This document shows, piece after piece, positions 9,637 through 19,136 of a stretch of DNA of 64,000 nucleotides (positions are counted from its first letter, which is position 1; each line of letters starts with the position of its first letter). Position numbers and translations under genes: made by a program. The stretch is from Pedobacter psychrotolerans (GTDB lineage Bacteria; Bacteroidota; Bacteroidia; Sphingobacteriales; Sphingobacteriaceae): positions 613,784-677,783 of the forward strand of contig NZ_SLWO01000004.1 in assembly GCF_004340665.1 (NCBI RefSeq), in the 5' to 3' direction. Under the pieces are notes generated by a model. The model saw only the letters and a list, made by a program, of their open reading frames with translations, had not been told where the DNA came from and did no database searches.

Positions 9637-9822
9637 GACACAAATTTAAGCAAAGGCATTAAGTATTTTATAATCTATATTTTATTTGAAACATTATTTT
9701 GAAAATGATAACTTAATAGAATTATATTTTATTAACTACAATTTACATAGGCATTATAGATTGAATATTGGGTGAAATACAATTAAGTTTTTTTATGCGA
9801 TGTAAATTATCGGAGTTTTAAT
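9637..9822. other. Intergenic region upstream of the CBS-like gene
   Basis: AT-rich, no ORF. It must hold the promoter of the CBS-like gene: on the minus strand a TGCCTTTG about 20 nt before the start is one mismatch from the Bacteroidota -7 consensus TAnnTTTG, without a clear -33 partner. Confidence 0.35.
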
Positions 9823-10945
9823 CGTCATTTTGATCGTAGCCGAGAAATTTTTGAACTTAGCAAACAGAATTTCAGATTACTATTGCACTTTAGTAAAAGA
9901 CATTTAGCAATTGAATTTATGATCCGCCTTACGAAAAATCGTCATTGCGAAGAGGATTTTTCAGCCGATGAAGCAATCTCCATCGAAGAATATACAAAAT
10001 AGATTGCTTCGTGCCTCGCAATGACGACCTTTCTATCATTTCTAACTTGAGATAACAATCGCTCAGAGTATTCGTCGTCATTTCAAGCTTAGCCGAGAAA
10101 TCTTTGAACTTAGCAAACAGAATTTTAAGTTACCACTGTGCTCTAATAAAAAAACATTTAGCAATTGAAGATATTATGATTCGCCTTACGAAAAATCGTC
10201 ATTGCGAAGAGGATTTTCAGCCGATGAAGCAATCTCCATCGAAGAATCCACAAAATAGATTGCTTCATGCCTCGCAATGACGACCTCTCTATTATTTCTA
10301 GCGTGAGATGACAATCGCTCAGAGTATTCGTCGTCATTTCGAGCGTAGCCGAGAAATCTTTGAACTTTGCAAACAGAATTCTAAGTAACTATTGCGCTTT
10401 AGTAAAAAGACATTTAGTGATTGAAGATTATGATTTGCCTTACGAAAAATCGTCATTGCGAAGGGGATTTTTCAGCCGATGAAGCAATCTTCATCTAAGC
10501 GTCTACAAAATAGATTGCTTCGTGCCTCGCAATGACGACTTCTCTATCATTTCTAGCGTAAGATTACCAATCGCTTCAAATATTCGTTATTTCGAGCGTA
10601 GCCGAGAAATCTTTGAAATTAGCAAACAGAATTTAAGTTACCATTGCGCTTTAGTAAAAGACATTTAGCAATTGAATTTATGATTAGCCTTACGAAAAAT
10701 CGTTATTGCGAAGAGGCTTTTTCAGTCGATGAAGCAATCTCCATCGAAGAATATACAAAATAGATTGCTTCGTTCCTCGCAATGACGACTTCTCTATCAT
10801 TTCTAGTTTGAGATAACAATCGCTCACAGTATTAGTCCTCATTTCATCAATAACGACCTCACTATTATTTCTAGCGTGAGAATACCAACACTCAAAATAT
10901 TAGCCGTCATTTCGAGCGTAGCCGAGAAATCTTTGAAGTTAAATA
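9823..10945. repeat. Tandem array of ~253-bp repeats (4 full, 1 partial)
   Basis: Units begin at 9823, 10076, 10332, 10585 and 10905 (spacing 253, 256, 253 and 320 bp). Each starts with CGTCATTTCGAGCGTAGCCG and contains an imperfect hairpin between TCGTCATTGCGAAGAGG...GATGAAGCAATCT and AGATTGCTTCGT...CTCGCAATGACGA, spanning about 95 bp. Copies differ by point changes. The last partial unit runs up to the dprA stop codon. No coding potential was seen. A diverged single copy is at 8073-8166. Similar CGTCATTGCGAGG elements are widespread in Bacteroidota genomes. Confidence 0.9.
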
Positions 10946-10952
10946 TAAACCT

Positions 10953-12047
10953 TCACGCCAACTTATAAACCTTTCCTGGTAGCGAAATGATAATCCCTTG
11001 CATTTCTAATGTGAGAATGACAATGGCCAATTTACTTTGCTGGATGTTTGTAGCAATGGAAAGTTCATCAATAGCCAGCTGACCATTCTGCAGTAGATCC
11101 ACCACCTTTTGCTCATTTGCAGTAAGGTGAAGCTGTAATGTTGTTTGAGGCTGTTTCTTCTTTTCCGTCGTATCATCATCCCACCCCAGGTAATAAATCA
11201 AATCTTTAGCGCTATTGATCAATCCGGCACGGTTGGTTTTAATGAGAAAGTTACAACCTTCAGAAAAAACATCATTTGTTCTACCTGGGAAGGCAAAAAC
11301 ATCTTTATTATAAGAATTAGCAATTTCAGCAGTGATCAGTGCTCCGCCTTTAATTGAAGCCTCCACCACGATAGTTGCATCTGCAATACCTGCGATAATG
11401 CGATTGCGCTGTGGAAAATTTGGCCGATCAGGATTAGTTAGTGTAGGAAATTCTGAAAGTAAACCACCGTTTAACACCATTTTCTGTGAAACGGGCTTAT
11501 GAATTTGCGGATAAAGCCTGTCTAATCCATGTCCCAAAACACCTACTGTAGCAATATCATTTGCAAGGCATTCTTTGTGAGCGGTAACATCAATCCCATA
11601 AGCTAAGCCACTTATGACTAAAACATCATAATTTGAAAGTACCTCACAAAGTTGCTTGCATAAATTCTTACCATAATCGGTTGCATTTCGTGTGCCTACA
11701 ATGCTGATAATGCGGTGGTGGTTGAAATTAGCCTTACCTTTGAAGTAAAGTAAAATCGGCGAATCAATACAATTCTTTAATCTTTTAGGATAGTTTTCAT
11801 CAGAAAAGAATAAAATTTCTATTCCATGCTTTTCTACAAAATTCAACTCTTCCTGCGCTCTTTTCAAAGCATCAGTTTTTAAAATGGCATCAACGGTTTT
11901 CTCTCCTATCCCAGGAATCTGTAGCAATTGTTTTCGATTTGCAGAAAATACAGCTTCGGCACTTCCGCAATATGCCAACAGGTTTTTAGCATTTACCGGA
12001 CCAATAGATTTGATAAACGTTAAAGCAATTTTATGGAGCGTACTCAT
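10953..12047 (-). CDS. dprA: DNA-processing protein DprA
   Basis: A 364-aa DprA/Smf protein that in the family binds incoming single-stranded DNA and loads RecA during natural transformation. An N-terminal helix-hairpin-helix region (about residues 5-60, IPGIGEKTV) is followed by the Rossmann-like DprA core (about 75-285). The core carries IVGTRNATDYG, the ISGLAYGID loop, GVLGHGLDRLYP, FPQRNRIIAGIA and GGALITAEIA. The last 60 residues look like the DprA winged helix. Length and motif content are complete. It sits 56 bp after a small conserved gene on the same strand. Confidence 0.93.
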   Translation of the reverse strand: MSTLHKIALTFIKSIGPVNAKNLLAYCGSAEAVFSANRKQLLQIPGIGEKTVDAILKTDALKRAQEELNFVEKHGIEILFFSDENYPKRLKNCIDSPILLYFKGKANFNHHRIISIVGTRNATDYGKNLCKQLCEVLSNYDVLVISGLAYGIDVTAHKECLANDIATVGVLGHGLDRLYPQIHKPVSQKMVLNGGLLSEFPTLTNPDRPNFPQRNRIIAGIADATIVVEASIKGGALITAEIANSYNKDVFAFPGRTNDVFSEGCNFLIKTNRAGLINSAKDLIYYLGWDDDTTEKKKQPQTTLQLHLTANEQKVVDLLQNGQLAIDELSIATNIQQSKLAIVILTLEMQGIIISLPGKVYKLA

Positions 12048-12103
12048 TCATTTTAGGTTAAGGTTAAATAAATGCGGGATGATTTATTTCCTTTAGCTGC
12101 AAC

Positions 12104-12370
12104 CTAAAATTCGATATCAATCAGACTTTTAAGTGGAATATGAATATTATTTTTAAGTTGAATGTATTTTTCTGTTACGGCCCAAACGGTAGTGTCAACT
12201 CGCTTTGGTCCGATTGTCGTATTAAATGTAATTACTGCCTTCGCTTTGAATTCATTGCCAAGCCGCTGAGCTTCATCAAGTTTTGTTTTAAGTGTTGTAG
12301 TATGATCTTCTTTTGCATTGATAATGTTTAAATATTCTATATGTTCTTTCGCTATAATCTCTATTGACAT
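12104..12370 (-). CDS. Small conserved hypothetical protein
   Basis: An 88-aa soluble protein with no signal peptide. It has an N-terminal helical half (about residues 1-40, rich in Glu/Lys) and a beta-rich C-terminal half (VITFNTTIG...RVDTTVWAVTEKYIQLKNN). The final KSLIDIEF resembles small beta-barrel/SH3-like proteins, but no family is recognised. It lies immediately upstream of dprA with 56 bp between and is likely co-transcribed. Confidence 0.6.
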   Translation of the reverse strand: MSIEIIAKEHIEYLNIINAKEDHTTTLKTKLDEAQRLGNEFKAKAVITFNTTIGPKRVDTTVWAVTEKYIQLKNNIHIPLKSLIDIEF

Positions 12371-12464
12371 AATCTGCTTCTAACTAATAATAATAAACAA
12401 GCTTATTAAATTTTAGCAGAAAAAACAAGCCTTTAAACGCTTTTAATGTAATATTTATAAAAAA

Positions 12465-12499
12465 AAGGCTGCATCATTTTAAAAAAAAACGATACAGCC
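12465..12499 (-). terminator. Intrinsic terminator after the GH30 gene
   Basis: A 9-bp GC-rich stem (GGCTGTATC/GATGCAGCC on the minus strand, one mismatch) with an A/T loop, followed by a run of eight T on the minus strand. It is positioned just downstream of the GH30 stop codon. Confidence 0.75.
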
Positions 12500-12528
12500 G
12501 CTAACTAATTCTTTAATGTTTTATGCTT

Positions 12529-13797
12529 TTAGTATGACACCAAGGTGGTTACACTTGAAGGCTCAAGATTAATTCCGAAGCTTCCGCCAGAAACAGCAAT
12601 ACTATTGGTACTTAAATTGGTAGAACTCGTAGTAAAATAACGGTTAAAGCCACTAACTGTGATCCCACTATAGCCAAAGGGCTGATAGGTTACCGCATTA
12701 TTCTGGTTAACAATTACAATCACCAATTTAGATCCGCTTTTATAAGCCGTTACATAAACACCAGTTGTTGGGTTAGAGGTGCAAGAAATTTTACTATATC
12801 CAGGGCGTACATATCGTGCATAATGCGCCATTACGTAACCAACTTTTTGGATATTCCCACTTTCACTCATTGGTCCATAACTTCTCCTGATATACCACCA
12901 TACATAAGCGCTCCAGCCAGCATTCATACAGTCGTGAATTTCTTTGGCAGCATTCATTGCATTAGACCAATCATCTCCACTAATACTTGAGTTGGTGTAG
13001 TGTTCAGTCATCCAAACAGGTTTACCCACATTACCTAAGTTATAAGGTGTTCTGCCATAAATGTGCCCGCAAACAAAACTTGTTTTAGATTTAGCCGTAG
13101 CATTGCTGAGATACGTATTAATGTACGTCTGATTCATCTGGAAGGGCTCTGGAGCCATGATTGGTGCACCACAATTGCTGCCTTGTGCCGCTACAAAGTC
13201 GGCTACCTCTGGTGCAGTAAGTTCCATTGACTCATAATTCACCTGGTAATCAGGTTCATTGGTAGGGCTAATGGCAGCAAGCCCACCTACTGCAGAATTA
13301 AATGAACTTAAATGCGCAGCATAAGCTCCATAAGAAGCCGTTTTGATTTTACCACCCACAATATTGTTGTTGGTTTTCATAGATGCAGGTGCAGACCATG
13401 CAGATGCAATAGCTGAACCTCCAAATGATTTACAAGCGTCAATGGTAGGCTTTTCTGCGGCAAACTCTGAGCTGGAATTGGGCACTCTCACACGAACAAT
13501 ACTCATACCAATACCGTTTGTAGGTGAAAAGGCGGTAGTTCTTTGTGCACTGGTTAAATCTCCTGTCCAGGCTACAATGTTTGCGCCACCAAAACCTTTA
13601 ATGGTTTGCTGTACAGTTGAAGCATCAATTGATGCAGTGCCTTCTACCGCTAGCTTAGATTTACCATTGATGGAATCTGTCTGCGTAGAGACATTTTTGT
13701 CAGACAATGATTGTGAGTTTACACTGTCAATGTCGCCTTTTGAACATCCTGCAATAAGCAAGGCAATGGCGAAAATACTTAATAGTCTTTTTTTCAT
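12529..13797 (-). CDS. GH30 glycoside hydrolase lipoprotein (glucuronoxylanase-like)
   Basis: A 422-aa predicted lipoprotein (lipobox LLIAGC, Cys18) with a GH30 (beta/alpha)8 catalytic domain plus beta side domain. The domain opens with TIKGFGGANIVAWTGDL. The acid/base is Glu181 in SPTNEPD and the nucleophile Glu265 in VWMTEHYT. The WWYIRRSYGP stretch (Arg304/305) matches the arginine in subfamily-8 glucuronoxylanases that recognises the methylglucuronic acid side chain, so endo-glucuronoxylanase activity is the best guess. It is a singleton with no SusC/D partner next to it. The C-terminal 70 residues form the usual beta-sandwich end. A terminator follows. Confidence 0.85.
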   Translation of the reverse strand: MKKRLLSIFAIALLIAGCSKGDIDSVNSQSLSDKNVSTQTDSINGKSKLAVEGTASIDASTVQQTIKGFGGANIVAWTGDLTSAQRTTAFSPTNGIGMSIVRVRVPNSSSEFAAEKPTIDACKSFGGSAIASAWSAPASMKTNNNIVGGKIKTASYGAYAAHLSSFNSAVGGLAAISPTNEPDYQVNYESMELTAPEVADFVAAQGSNCGAPIMAPEPFQMNQTYINTYLSNATAKSKTSFVCGHIYGRTPYNLGNVGKPVWMTEHYTNSSISGDDWSNAMNAAKEIHDCMNAGWSAYVWWYIRRSYGPMSESGNIQKVGYVMAHYARYVRPGYSKISCTSNPTTGVYVTAYKSGSKLVIVIVNQNNAVTYQPFGYSGITVSGFNRYFTTSSTNLSTNSIAVSGGSFGINLEPSSVTTLVSY

Positions 13798-14403
13798 GTA
13801 AATTATTTTTGGTTAGATAAACTTTTAATTACAATAAAATTAACCAATCCGTTTTTTCACAAATGGATCAATTAATTAATTTTATAGTACAAATGTTTAT
13901 TAGCCAAGTGTTTTAATTCGTACAATTTTGTACATTCATTATTCGTAAATAATTAATTTAGTTCGCAATAACATCTTTAAAAGCATATTCAAAATACAAT
14001 TGTTCAATAGTACCCTAGGATTTAATAAATAATATTAATTATACATTTTAAATAATTAAAAAATACAATAAATAAAAATTAAGAATACAAAATGATCTAT
14101 CAGCTTTATAAAAAAACTTGGATCTGATAGCTGAAGCAACTCGTGTTTTTCATCAATTGGAAATTACAATGACATAACGAGACTTTTGATTGATCATTAT
14201 ATTGATCTCAGGTAAATTTAGTTGAAAGCGAAAATTTAATATATTGATGATCGAAAATTATCATTCTCTAAACAGATGTGCTGCTATTTTATATTATATT
14301 GGCTATTCAATAAATCATACCACTTAATTTTGAATGTCAATGATCAGTTTATCCAGAAGACAAGCATGTTCAAATTCATTTTTTTATATAAATAATCAAA
14401 CCT
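13798..14403. other. 606-bp divergent intergenic region
   Basis: AT-rich gap between the divergently transcribed GH30 and alpha/beta hydrolase genes. No ORF or RNA gene seen. A small inverted repeat GTACAA-TT-TTGTAC lies at 13920-13933 and may be an operator; no confident promoter was found. Confidence 0.4.
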
Positions 14404-15228
14404 ATGCCAACAATTAAAGTAAAAGACGGAACTGAAATTTATTATAAGGATTGGGGAACCGGACAGCCCATTGTTTTTCATCATGGATGGCCTTTATCTG
14501 GTGATGACTGGGATACACAAATGATGTTTTTATTAAAACAAGGATACCGGGTAATTGCCCATGATCGCCGTGGTCATGGAAGATCCAGCCAAAGCGCAAA
14601 CGGACATAATATGGATACCTATGCTTCTGATGTTGCCGAATTAGTGGAAGCATTAGACCTCAGAGATACCATCCACATTGGCCATTCTACCGGTGGTGGA
14701 GAAGTAATTCGCTACGTAGCGAAATATGGAAAAGAACGGGTGGCTAAAGCCGTGCTTATTAGTGCTGTAACCCCAATCATGATTCAAAATGAAAACAATC
14801 CCGATGGTGTACCCATATCTGTTTTTGATGAGATACGGGAAGGTACCGGGTTTCATAGATCACAATACTTCTGGGATTTTACCACCGCATTTTATGGCTA
14901 CAACCGTGAAGGTGCCAAAGTAGACGAGGGTATTAAACACAACTGGTGGCGCCAGGGAATGATGGGATCTGTTCTAGCACATTATGAGGGAATTAAAGCT
15001 TTTTCTGAAACAGATTTAACCACGGACTTGCAAAGTGTAAATGTACCGGTATTGGTATTACATGGTGAAGATGATCAGATTGTTCCCTTTGCACAAGCGC
15101 CAAAGGCAACCAAACTTTTAAAAAACGGTCAACTCATTTCTTATCCTGGTTTTCCACATGGTATGCCTACAACTGAGGCTGAAACCATTAACAAAGATCT
15201 GTTGGCATTTATTAAGGCATCCTCTTAA
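14404..15228 (+). CDS. Alpha/beta hydrolase (non-haem chloroperoxidase type)
   Basis: A 274-aa cytosolic alpha/beta-fold hydrolase of the esterase/cofactor-free haloperoxidase group. The oxyanion-hole motif is HHGWPLSGDDWD, the nucleophile elbow is GHSTGG (Ser95), the acid lies in HGEDDQIVP (Asp224) and the histidine in FPHGMP (His252). The AHDRRGHGRS strand-4 motif is typical of bacterial chloroperoxidases. No signal peptide. Substrate unknown; such enzymes are usually esterases or perhydrolases. It is monocistronic, with a perfect hairpin terminator 30 bp downstream. Confidence 0.9.
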   Translation: MPTIKVKDGTEIYYKDWGTGQPIVFHHGWPLSGDDWDTQMMFLLKQGYRVIAHDRRGHGRSSQSANGHNMDTYASDVAELVEALDLRDTIHIGHSTGGGEVIRYVAKYGKERVAKAVLISAVTPIMIQNENNPDGVPISVFDEIREGTGFHRSQYFWDFTTAFYGYNREGAKVDEGIKHNWWRQGMMGSVLAHYEGIKAFSETDLTTDLQSVNVPVLVLHGEDDQIVPFAQAPKATKLLKNGQLISYPGFPHGMPTTEAETINKDLLAFIKASS

Positions 15229-15258
15229 TTCATAAATAAGATGCGTCATTAATCTTAT

Positions 15259-15308
15259 GATTTGACCTATTGAGTATATTAAATAAGCTCAATAGGTCAA
15301 ATCTTTTT
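15259..15308 (+). terminator. Intrinsic terminator after the alpha/beta hydrolase gene
   Basis: Perfect 16-bp stem (15259-15274 with 15288-15303), 13-nt loop, followed by a T-run. Confidence 0.85.
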
Positions 15309-15392
15309 AAGATACACCCTCACTATTTTCAGCAAAAATTCATCTTCAACATCATTATGTTGCGAACGTGTCACACGCTTCCTGATCAGGCT

Positions 15393-16565
15393 TTAGAATT
15401 TAGGATCAAAATTGAAATAAATTGGATTGGACAAACTCACCATCTTCCCACTTAAAGCCATTGATTTTGGAACCTGCGGATAATCGTTAATCTTACCTTC
15501 TACCGTTACCCGATAATAAGTTCTTCCCTTTAAATCAGGAATATCGGTAAATGTAATCACCGGAGCATCACCCTTAATCTGATAAGTATTTAATGTCTTT
15601 CCATTTTTGATAACGGTAATCGAATACATTTCATTTGGCAATGTATTTCCCATCAACTGTACCTGAAATTTTACTGGCTTGCCCGTTGAGACGGTATTAT
15701 CGCCCATCATCATATCGAATTTACCTGTTCCAGTGGCATCTGCATAAAACTCTACACGTGGCGAATAAGGATTTGCACTTACAGCCACCCTTCCGTGGTT
15801 TAGAGCATCAACAATGGCACTCAAACTTCGTGTTTTTGCGTATACCCATGTAGTTGGGGTTCCAATATAATTGTATTCTGCCTGATAAGTATTTTCACTT
15901 GGTTTTTCTGAGGCTGTTGGCGTTCCGTGATGTGCATCACTTCCTCCTCTACCAGTCATCATCCGTCCTGAAGAAAGCATATCATCCCAAATCATAATGG
16001 CATTTGCATTTTTAGTCCACATGGCCGAATTCCATACTTCAATCGACTGCACCAGGTCATAAGAAAATCCGAAATTGTCTTTACCGCTTGGGTGGTTAGC
16101 CGATAAATGAATATTCAGAGATTTTTTAACCTTACCGATATTGACATCACGTTGATCTCTTACATCGAATAGGCGCTGATGATCATATGGATTGGCAGAA
16201 AATACATTTCCATGGCCTCTGGTAGTGGTCCATTCGGCACCATAAAGCAGCAACAAAGAATCTGACTTGAACTCGGGATCAGTCCAGGTATGATGTGCCA
16301 CATCGCCATTTACATGGTTATCATGATCGGTGATGCATAAATAATCCATTTTTACAGCTTTCGAAAAGTTGATGATCTTCGAGATTGAATTGTTTGAAGA
16401 TTCAGTGCTATGTCTGGAATGAACATGCAAATCACCCTTTAGCCATACTCCAGACCCTAAATCAATTGTTTTTGGTGTATTGCTTTCTTGTCCGTTAGCT
16501 TGATTAAGGTTTAGCAATAGCATAACAAAACCTATTGACAGTGCGCATTTTAAATTGAATATCAT
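15393..16565 (-). CDS. Secreted PHP-domain phosphoesterase (CehA/McbA family)
   Basis: A 390-aa exported protein; the signal peptide ends near ANGQ (about residue 25). The mature part carries a PHP metal-binding fold of the CehA/McbA type: KGDLHVHSRHST (metal-binding His and Asp), CITDHDNH, GAEWTT, HGNVFS, SANHPSG, and GGSDAHHGT near residue 205. The family hydrolyses phosphoesters or related bonds with two or three metal ions. The C-terminal 120 residues look beta-sandwich-like. It lies just downstream of the alkaline phosphatase, but a strong hairpin terminator stands between them, so it may have its own promoter. Confidence 0.8.
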   Translation of the reverse strand: MIFNLKCALSIGFVMLLLNLNQANGQESNTPKTIDLGSGVWLKGDLHVHSRHSTESSNNSISKIINFSKAVKMDYLCITDHDNHVNGDVAHHTWTDPEFKSDSLLLLYGAEWTTTRGHGNVFSANPYDHQRLFDVRDQRDVNIGKVKKSLNIHLSANHPSGKDNFGFSYDLVQSIEVWNSAMWTKNANAIMIWDDMLSSGRMMTGRGGSDAHHGTPTASEKPSENTYQAEYNYIGTPTTWVYAKTRSLSAIVDALNHGRVAVSANPYSPRVEFYADATGTGKFDMMMGDNTVSTGKPVKFQVQLMGNTLPNEMYSITVIKNGKTLNTYQIKGDAPVITFTDIPDLKGRTYYRVTVEGKINDYPQVPKSMALSGKMVSLSNPIYFNFDPKF

Positions 16566-16590
16566 GATTAATTTTAAAGATGATTAATAG

Positions 16591-16618
16591 AAAAAATGCC
16601 TGCAAAAGCAGGCATTTT
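16591..16618 (-). terminator. Hairpin terminator between alkaline phosphatase and PHP gene
   Basis: Perfect 11-bp stem (16593-16603 with 16608-16618), 4-nt loop, followed by six T on the minus strand. It ends the SusCD-PLC-phosphatase transcript 26 nt before the PHP start codon. Confidence 0.85.
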
Positions 16619-16637
16619 GATTATGATGTAGTTTGGT

Positions 16638-18041
16638 TTAAGCTTTTACTAAAAAGGCTTCTGGCATTTCTGCTGCTTTCAGCATGAAATTATGAAGCTC
16701 ATAATTTTTAACAAATGGTTTCAGTTTTTCAGATCCGGGCCCAAACATTGTCAATTCTACATAGTCTCCGGTATGGTTCATACCCGCCCACTGAACATCA
16801 GTATATTTGCTTAGAATTTTTCCATATTCATAAAACGGAAGGTTTGATTCATTGTAAAGCTGACCGGGAACAATATCTTTAAAATGTACGAGCAGCGACT
16901 TTACATCATCAGCTTTCATTTCAAAACCTTGATTTTCTTTAATTAAATCAATAATCTTTTGCTCGCTAAAAGATTGATTCAGCTGTGCTAAAAGCCAGGT
17001 ATTACTGTGTTTAAAATTCTGCAGGGTGTCGAATTTTTTATTGGCTTCATCTGCATAAAATAAACCAGGATTCGAATTGCCATGATCTGTGGTAATGATG
17101 ACCAATGTTTCGCCATCCTTTTCGGCAAATTCAATTACTTTTCCAACGGCTTCATCAAAAGCCAGCTGATCAAAAATCAATCCGCTTAAATCATTCGAAT
17201 GTGCGGCCCAATCTACTTTTCCACCTTCTACCTGTAAAGCAAAACCAGCCTTATTATTTTTCATCAGTTCGATGGCCTTCACGGTCATCTCTGCTAACGT
17301 TGGGGTACTTTTAATTAGTTCCTGATCATGTTGGCGATCTACCTCATATGGCATTCCATCTTCAGCGAATAAGCCCAGAACCGGTTTAGATGAAGTAAAG
17401 GCTAACATTTCAGAACGATTTTCTGCAACCTGATATCCCTGGGTCAGGTATTTGGGAATCAGGTTTCCGCCTGCTCTCTTTTCGCCAAAATATTTATGCC
17501 CGCCGCCCATCATCACATCGAATTTCAGTCCGAGGTACATTTCAGCAATAATATCCTGCCCGCCACGGTTATCAATATTAACACAAAACCCTGCCGGCGT
17601 AGCATGGGTAATTGGCACCGTAGTTACGCAACCAACTTTCTTACCTTGTTCTTTAAATTTTTGTAGAATAGGCTGTGGTTTTTCACCGTTCATTCCAACA
17701 TTCAGGGAACCATTTTTTACCCGCATACCTCCGCCCCATGACGAGCTTGCCGCAGCAGAATCGGTAACCATGGAACTTGCTGAAGCTGTATCCATTAAAG
17801 CCCTTACCGCCTTATTATCGCGATATAAGCCCAACCATTTACTGCTTTTGCCAAAGGTGCGATTGGCATATAAATCTGCCATATTCAGTGTACCGATACT
17901 CATGCCATCACTGACCATCATAATGATATTTTTAGCTTTTTTACCGCTAATCAGTGGTTGGGCTACCACATCTTTTAAACCTACAAAAGGTAAGCCCAAA
18001 CCGGTGAGCAAACCTCCTTTTAATAATGATCTTCTGTTCAT
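16638..18041 (-). CDS. Alkaline phosphatase (PhoA superfamily), Tat-type signal
   Basis: A 467-aa secreted alkaline phosphatase that releases phosphate from monoesters. The N-terminus MNRRSLLKGG followed by a hydrophobic stretch is a Tat-like signal, fitting export of a metal-loaded enzyme. Metal-binding Asp45 lies in MVSDGMS, nucleophile Ser95 in VTDSAAA. HATPAG, VDWAAHSND and TTDHGN supply the remaining metal ligands. Length fits the family. It is 15 bp downstream of the PI-PLC-like gene, in one operon with SusC/SusD, which suggests that phosphate liberated from phosphodiester products is the goal. Confidence 0.92.
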   Translation of the reverse strand: MNRRSLLKGGLLTGLGLPFVGLKDVVAQPLISGKKAKNIIMMVSDGMSIGTLNMADLYANRTFGKSSKWLGLYRDNKAVRALMDTASASSMVTDSAAASSSWGGGMRVKNGSLNVGMNGEKPQPILQKFKEQGKKVGCVTTVPITHATPAGFCVNIDNRGGQDIIAEMYLGLKFDVMMGGGHKYFGEKRAGGNLIPKYLTQGYQVAENRSEMLAFTSSKPVLGLFAEDGMPYEVDRQHDQELIKSTPTLAEMTVKAIELMKNNKAGFALQVEGGKVDWAAHSNDLSGLIFDQLAFDEAVGKVIEFAEKDGETLVIITTDHGNSNPGLFYADEANKKFDTLQNFKHSNTWLLAQLNQSFSEQKIIDLIKENQGFEMKADDVKSLLVHFKDIVPGQLYNESNLPFYEYGKILSKYTDVQWAGMNHTGDYVELTMFGPGSEKLKPFVKNYELHNFMLKAAEMPEAFLVKA

Positions 18042-18056
18042 ATCTTTTCTTGCCTT

Positions 18057-19115
18057 TTAAAATAAAGGATTCCTTCTAAAGTACTTTCCTCCAGGAAAGC
18101 TGATTGCGTATGTAGATGTGAAATGCGTACTTTTTTGATAATAATCTGTGGTAATGATTTGTGCTCCTGATTTACAGGCGGCTTCAAAATCACTATAGTC
18201 GTTCTTTCTGGCCTGTTTGGTATCATTATCAGCTCTGGTTCTGATAATATAACCTTTTTTCACCAATGCTGGAATTTGGGCATCCTTCGGATTATTTCTA
18301 ATCATCAATGCAGCTTCCGGTGTTCCGGGGTCTGCATTGGCAAACATTACCCGTCCGGTTAATGAAGGATGATTTGCAATATAGGTTGATCGTTTTCTTC
18401 CGGTAGCGTCTAAGACAAAGATAAATTTACCTTTTGCCTTGCTCAACAATGGCCAGTTCTCCTGTAGCACTGCCTCTTCTAAAGTCTTGTATTTTCCTTT
18501 AACATCTGCAGGCGTTATTACCTTTTCTCTGCCTAAATTTTCGAGAATGGTCATATCGAGCTGATCAAAGGTTTTGCCGGTAAATACCTCGGGAATAGTG
18601 AATCCCTTACTTCTGATCGTATCGTCTTTAGCTTCTAAAGTGATAAAAACAGGTGTATGATCGGGATAGGCCTTCGACCATTTTTTTAATTGCTGCAATG
18701 CTGTTTTAAAGGTGAGCGCTGAAGACCTGAAATCTAAATCCGGAACATGTAAAACCTTAAAACCTGGTGCATTCATTTCCCCTTGCTGATCAAAAGAAGG
18801 CTGTCCTTTTACTTGCTCAAAACCTCTTGGATGTGCATATTTTCCGCCCTTTTCATCTGCGTACACATCGATTTCGAGGTTTCTTAAGCCCAGATCTAAC
18901 TGTGCCGGCATCGAAATATGTTCATAATCCAATGCATTGGCAGCGGTTGTATCCTGAGATTTGAACACTTTAAACAATGCGGGATCAATGGCTTGTTTAT
19001 AACTGTTATGAGAACCAATTACCTGAATTTTATTTATTGGTAAGTCTTCTTTTTTAGTCATCAGGCCTATTGCAGGCAACACCATCAATAAACCAACACA
19101 GGTAACCAGTCTCAT
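18057..19115 (-). CDS. Ca2+-dependent PI-PLC-like phosphodiesterase
   Basis: A 352-aa exported protein of the phosphoinositide phospholipase C, Ca2+-dependent family (PI-PLC-C1 type). The signal peptide covers about residues 1-20. Catalytic-type histidines are His36 in GSHNSY and His123 in KVLHVPD; metal ligands are likely in RNLEIDVY (Glu81, Asp83) and FITLEAKDD. The family folds as a TIM barrel and cleaves glycerophospho- or phosphoinositide headgroups. The following gene encodes an alkaline phosphatase, so the pair could turn phosphodiester into phosphate. Whether the substrate is inositol phospholipid or another diester is not visible. Confidence 0.85.
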   Translation of the reverse strand: MRLVTCVGLLMVLPAIGLMTKKEDLPINKIQVIGSHNSYKQAIDPALFKVFKSQDTTAANALDYEHISMPAQLDLGLRNLEIDVYADEKGGKYAHPRGFEQVKGQPSFDQQGEMNAPGFKVLHVPDLDFRSSALTFKTALQQLKKWSKAYPDHTPVFITLEAKDDTIRSKGFTIPEVFTGKTFDQLDMTILENLGREKVITPADVKGKYKTLEEAVLQENWPLLSKAKGKFIFVLDATGRKRSTYIANHPSLTGRVMFANADPGTPEAALMIRNNPKDAQIPALVKKGYIIRTRADNDTKQARKNDYSDFEAACKSGAQIITTDYYQKSTHFTSTYAISFPGGKYFRRNPLF

Positions 19116-19136
19116 ATTTTAAAATTTAAATGTTAA

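Noticed and set aside
9823..10945. Possible CRISPR array in the repeat-rich region
   Set aside because: The units are about 253 bp long and contiguous, without short direct repeats and unique spacers, and no cas gene is near.
13343..13801. 152-codon plus-strand frame opposite the GH30 gene
   Set aside because: It is antisense to the GH30 N-terminal part, low in complexity and without any recognisable domain.
17452..18060. 202-codon plus-strand frame opposite the alkaline phosphatase
   Set aside because: It is antisense to conserved phosphatase motifs and has no family features.
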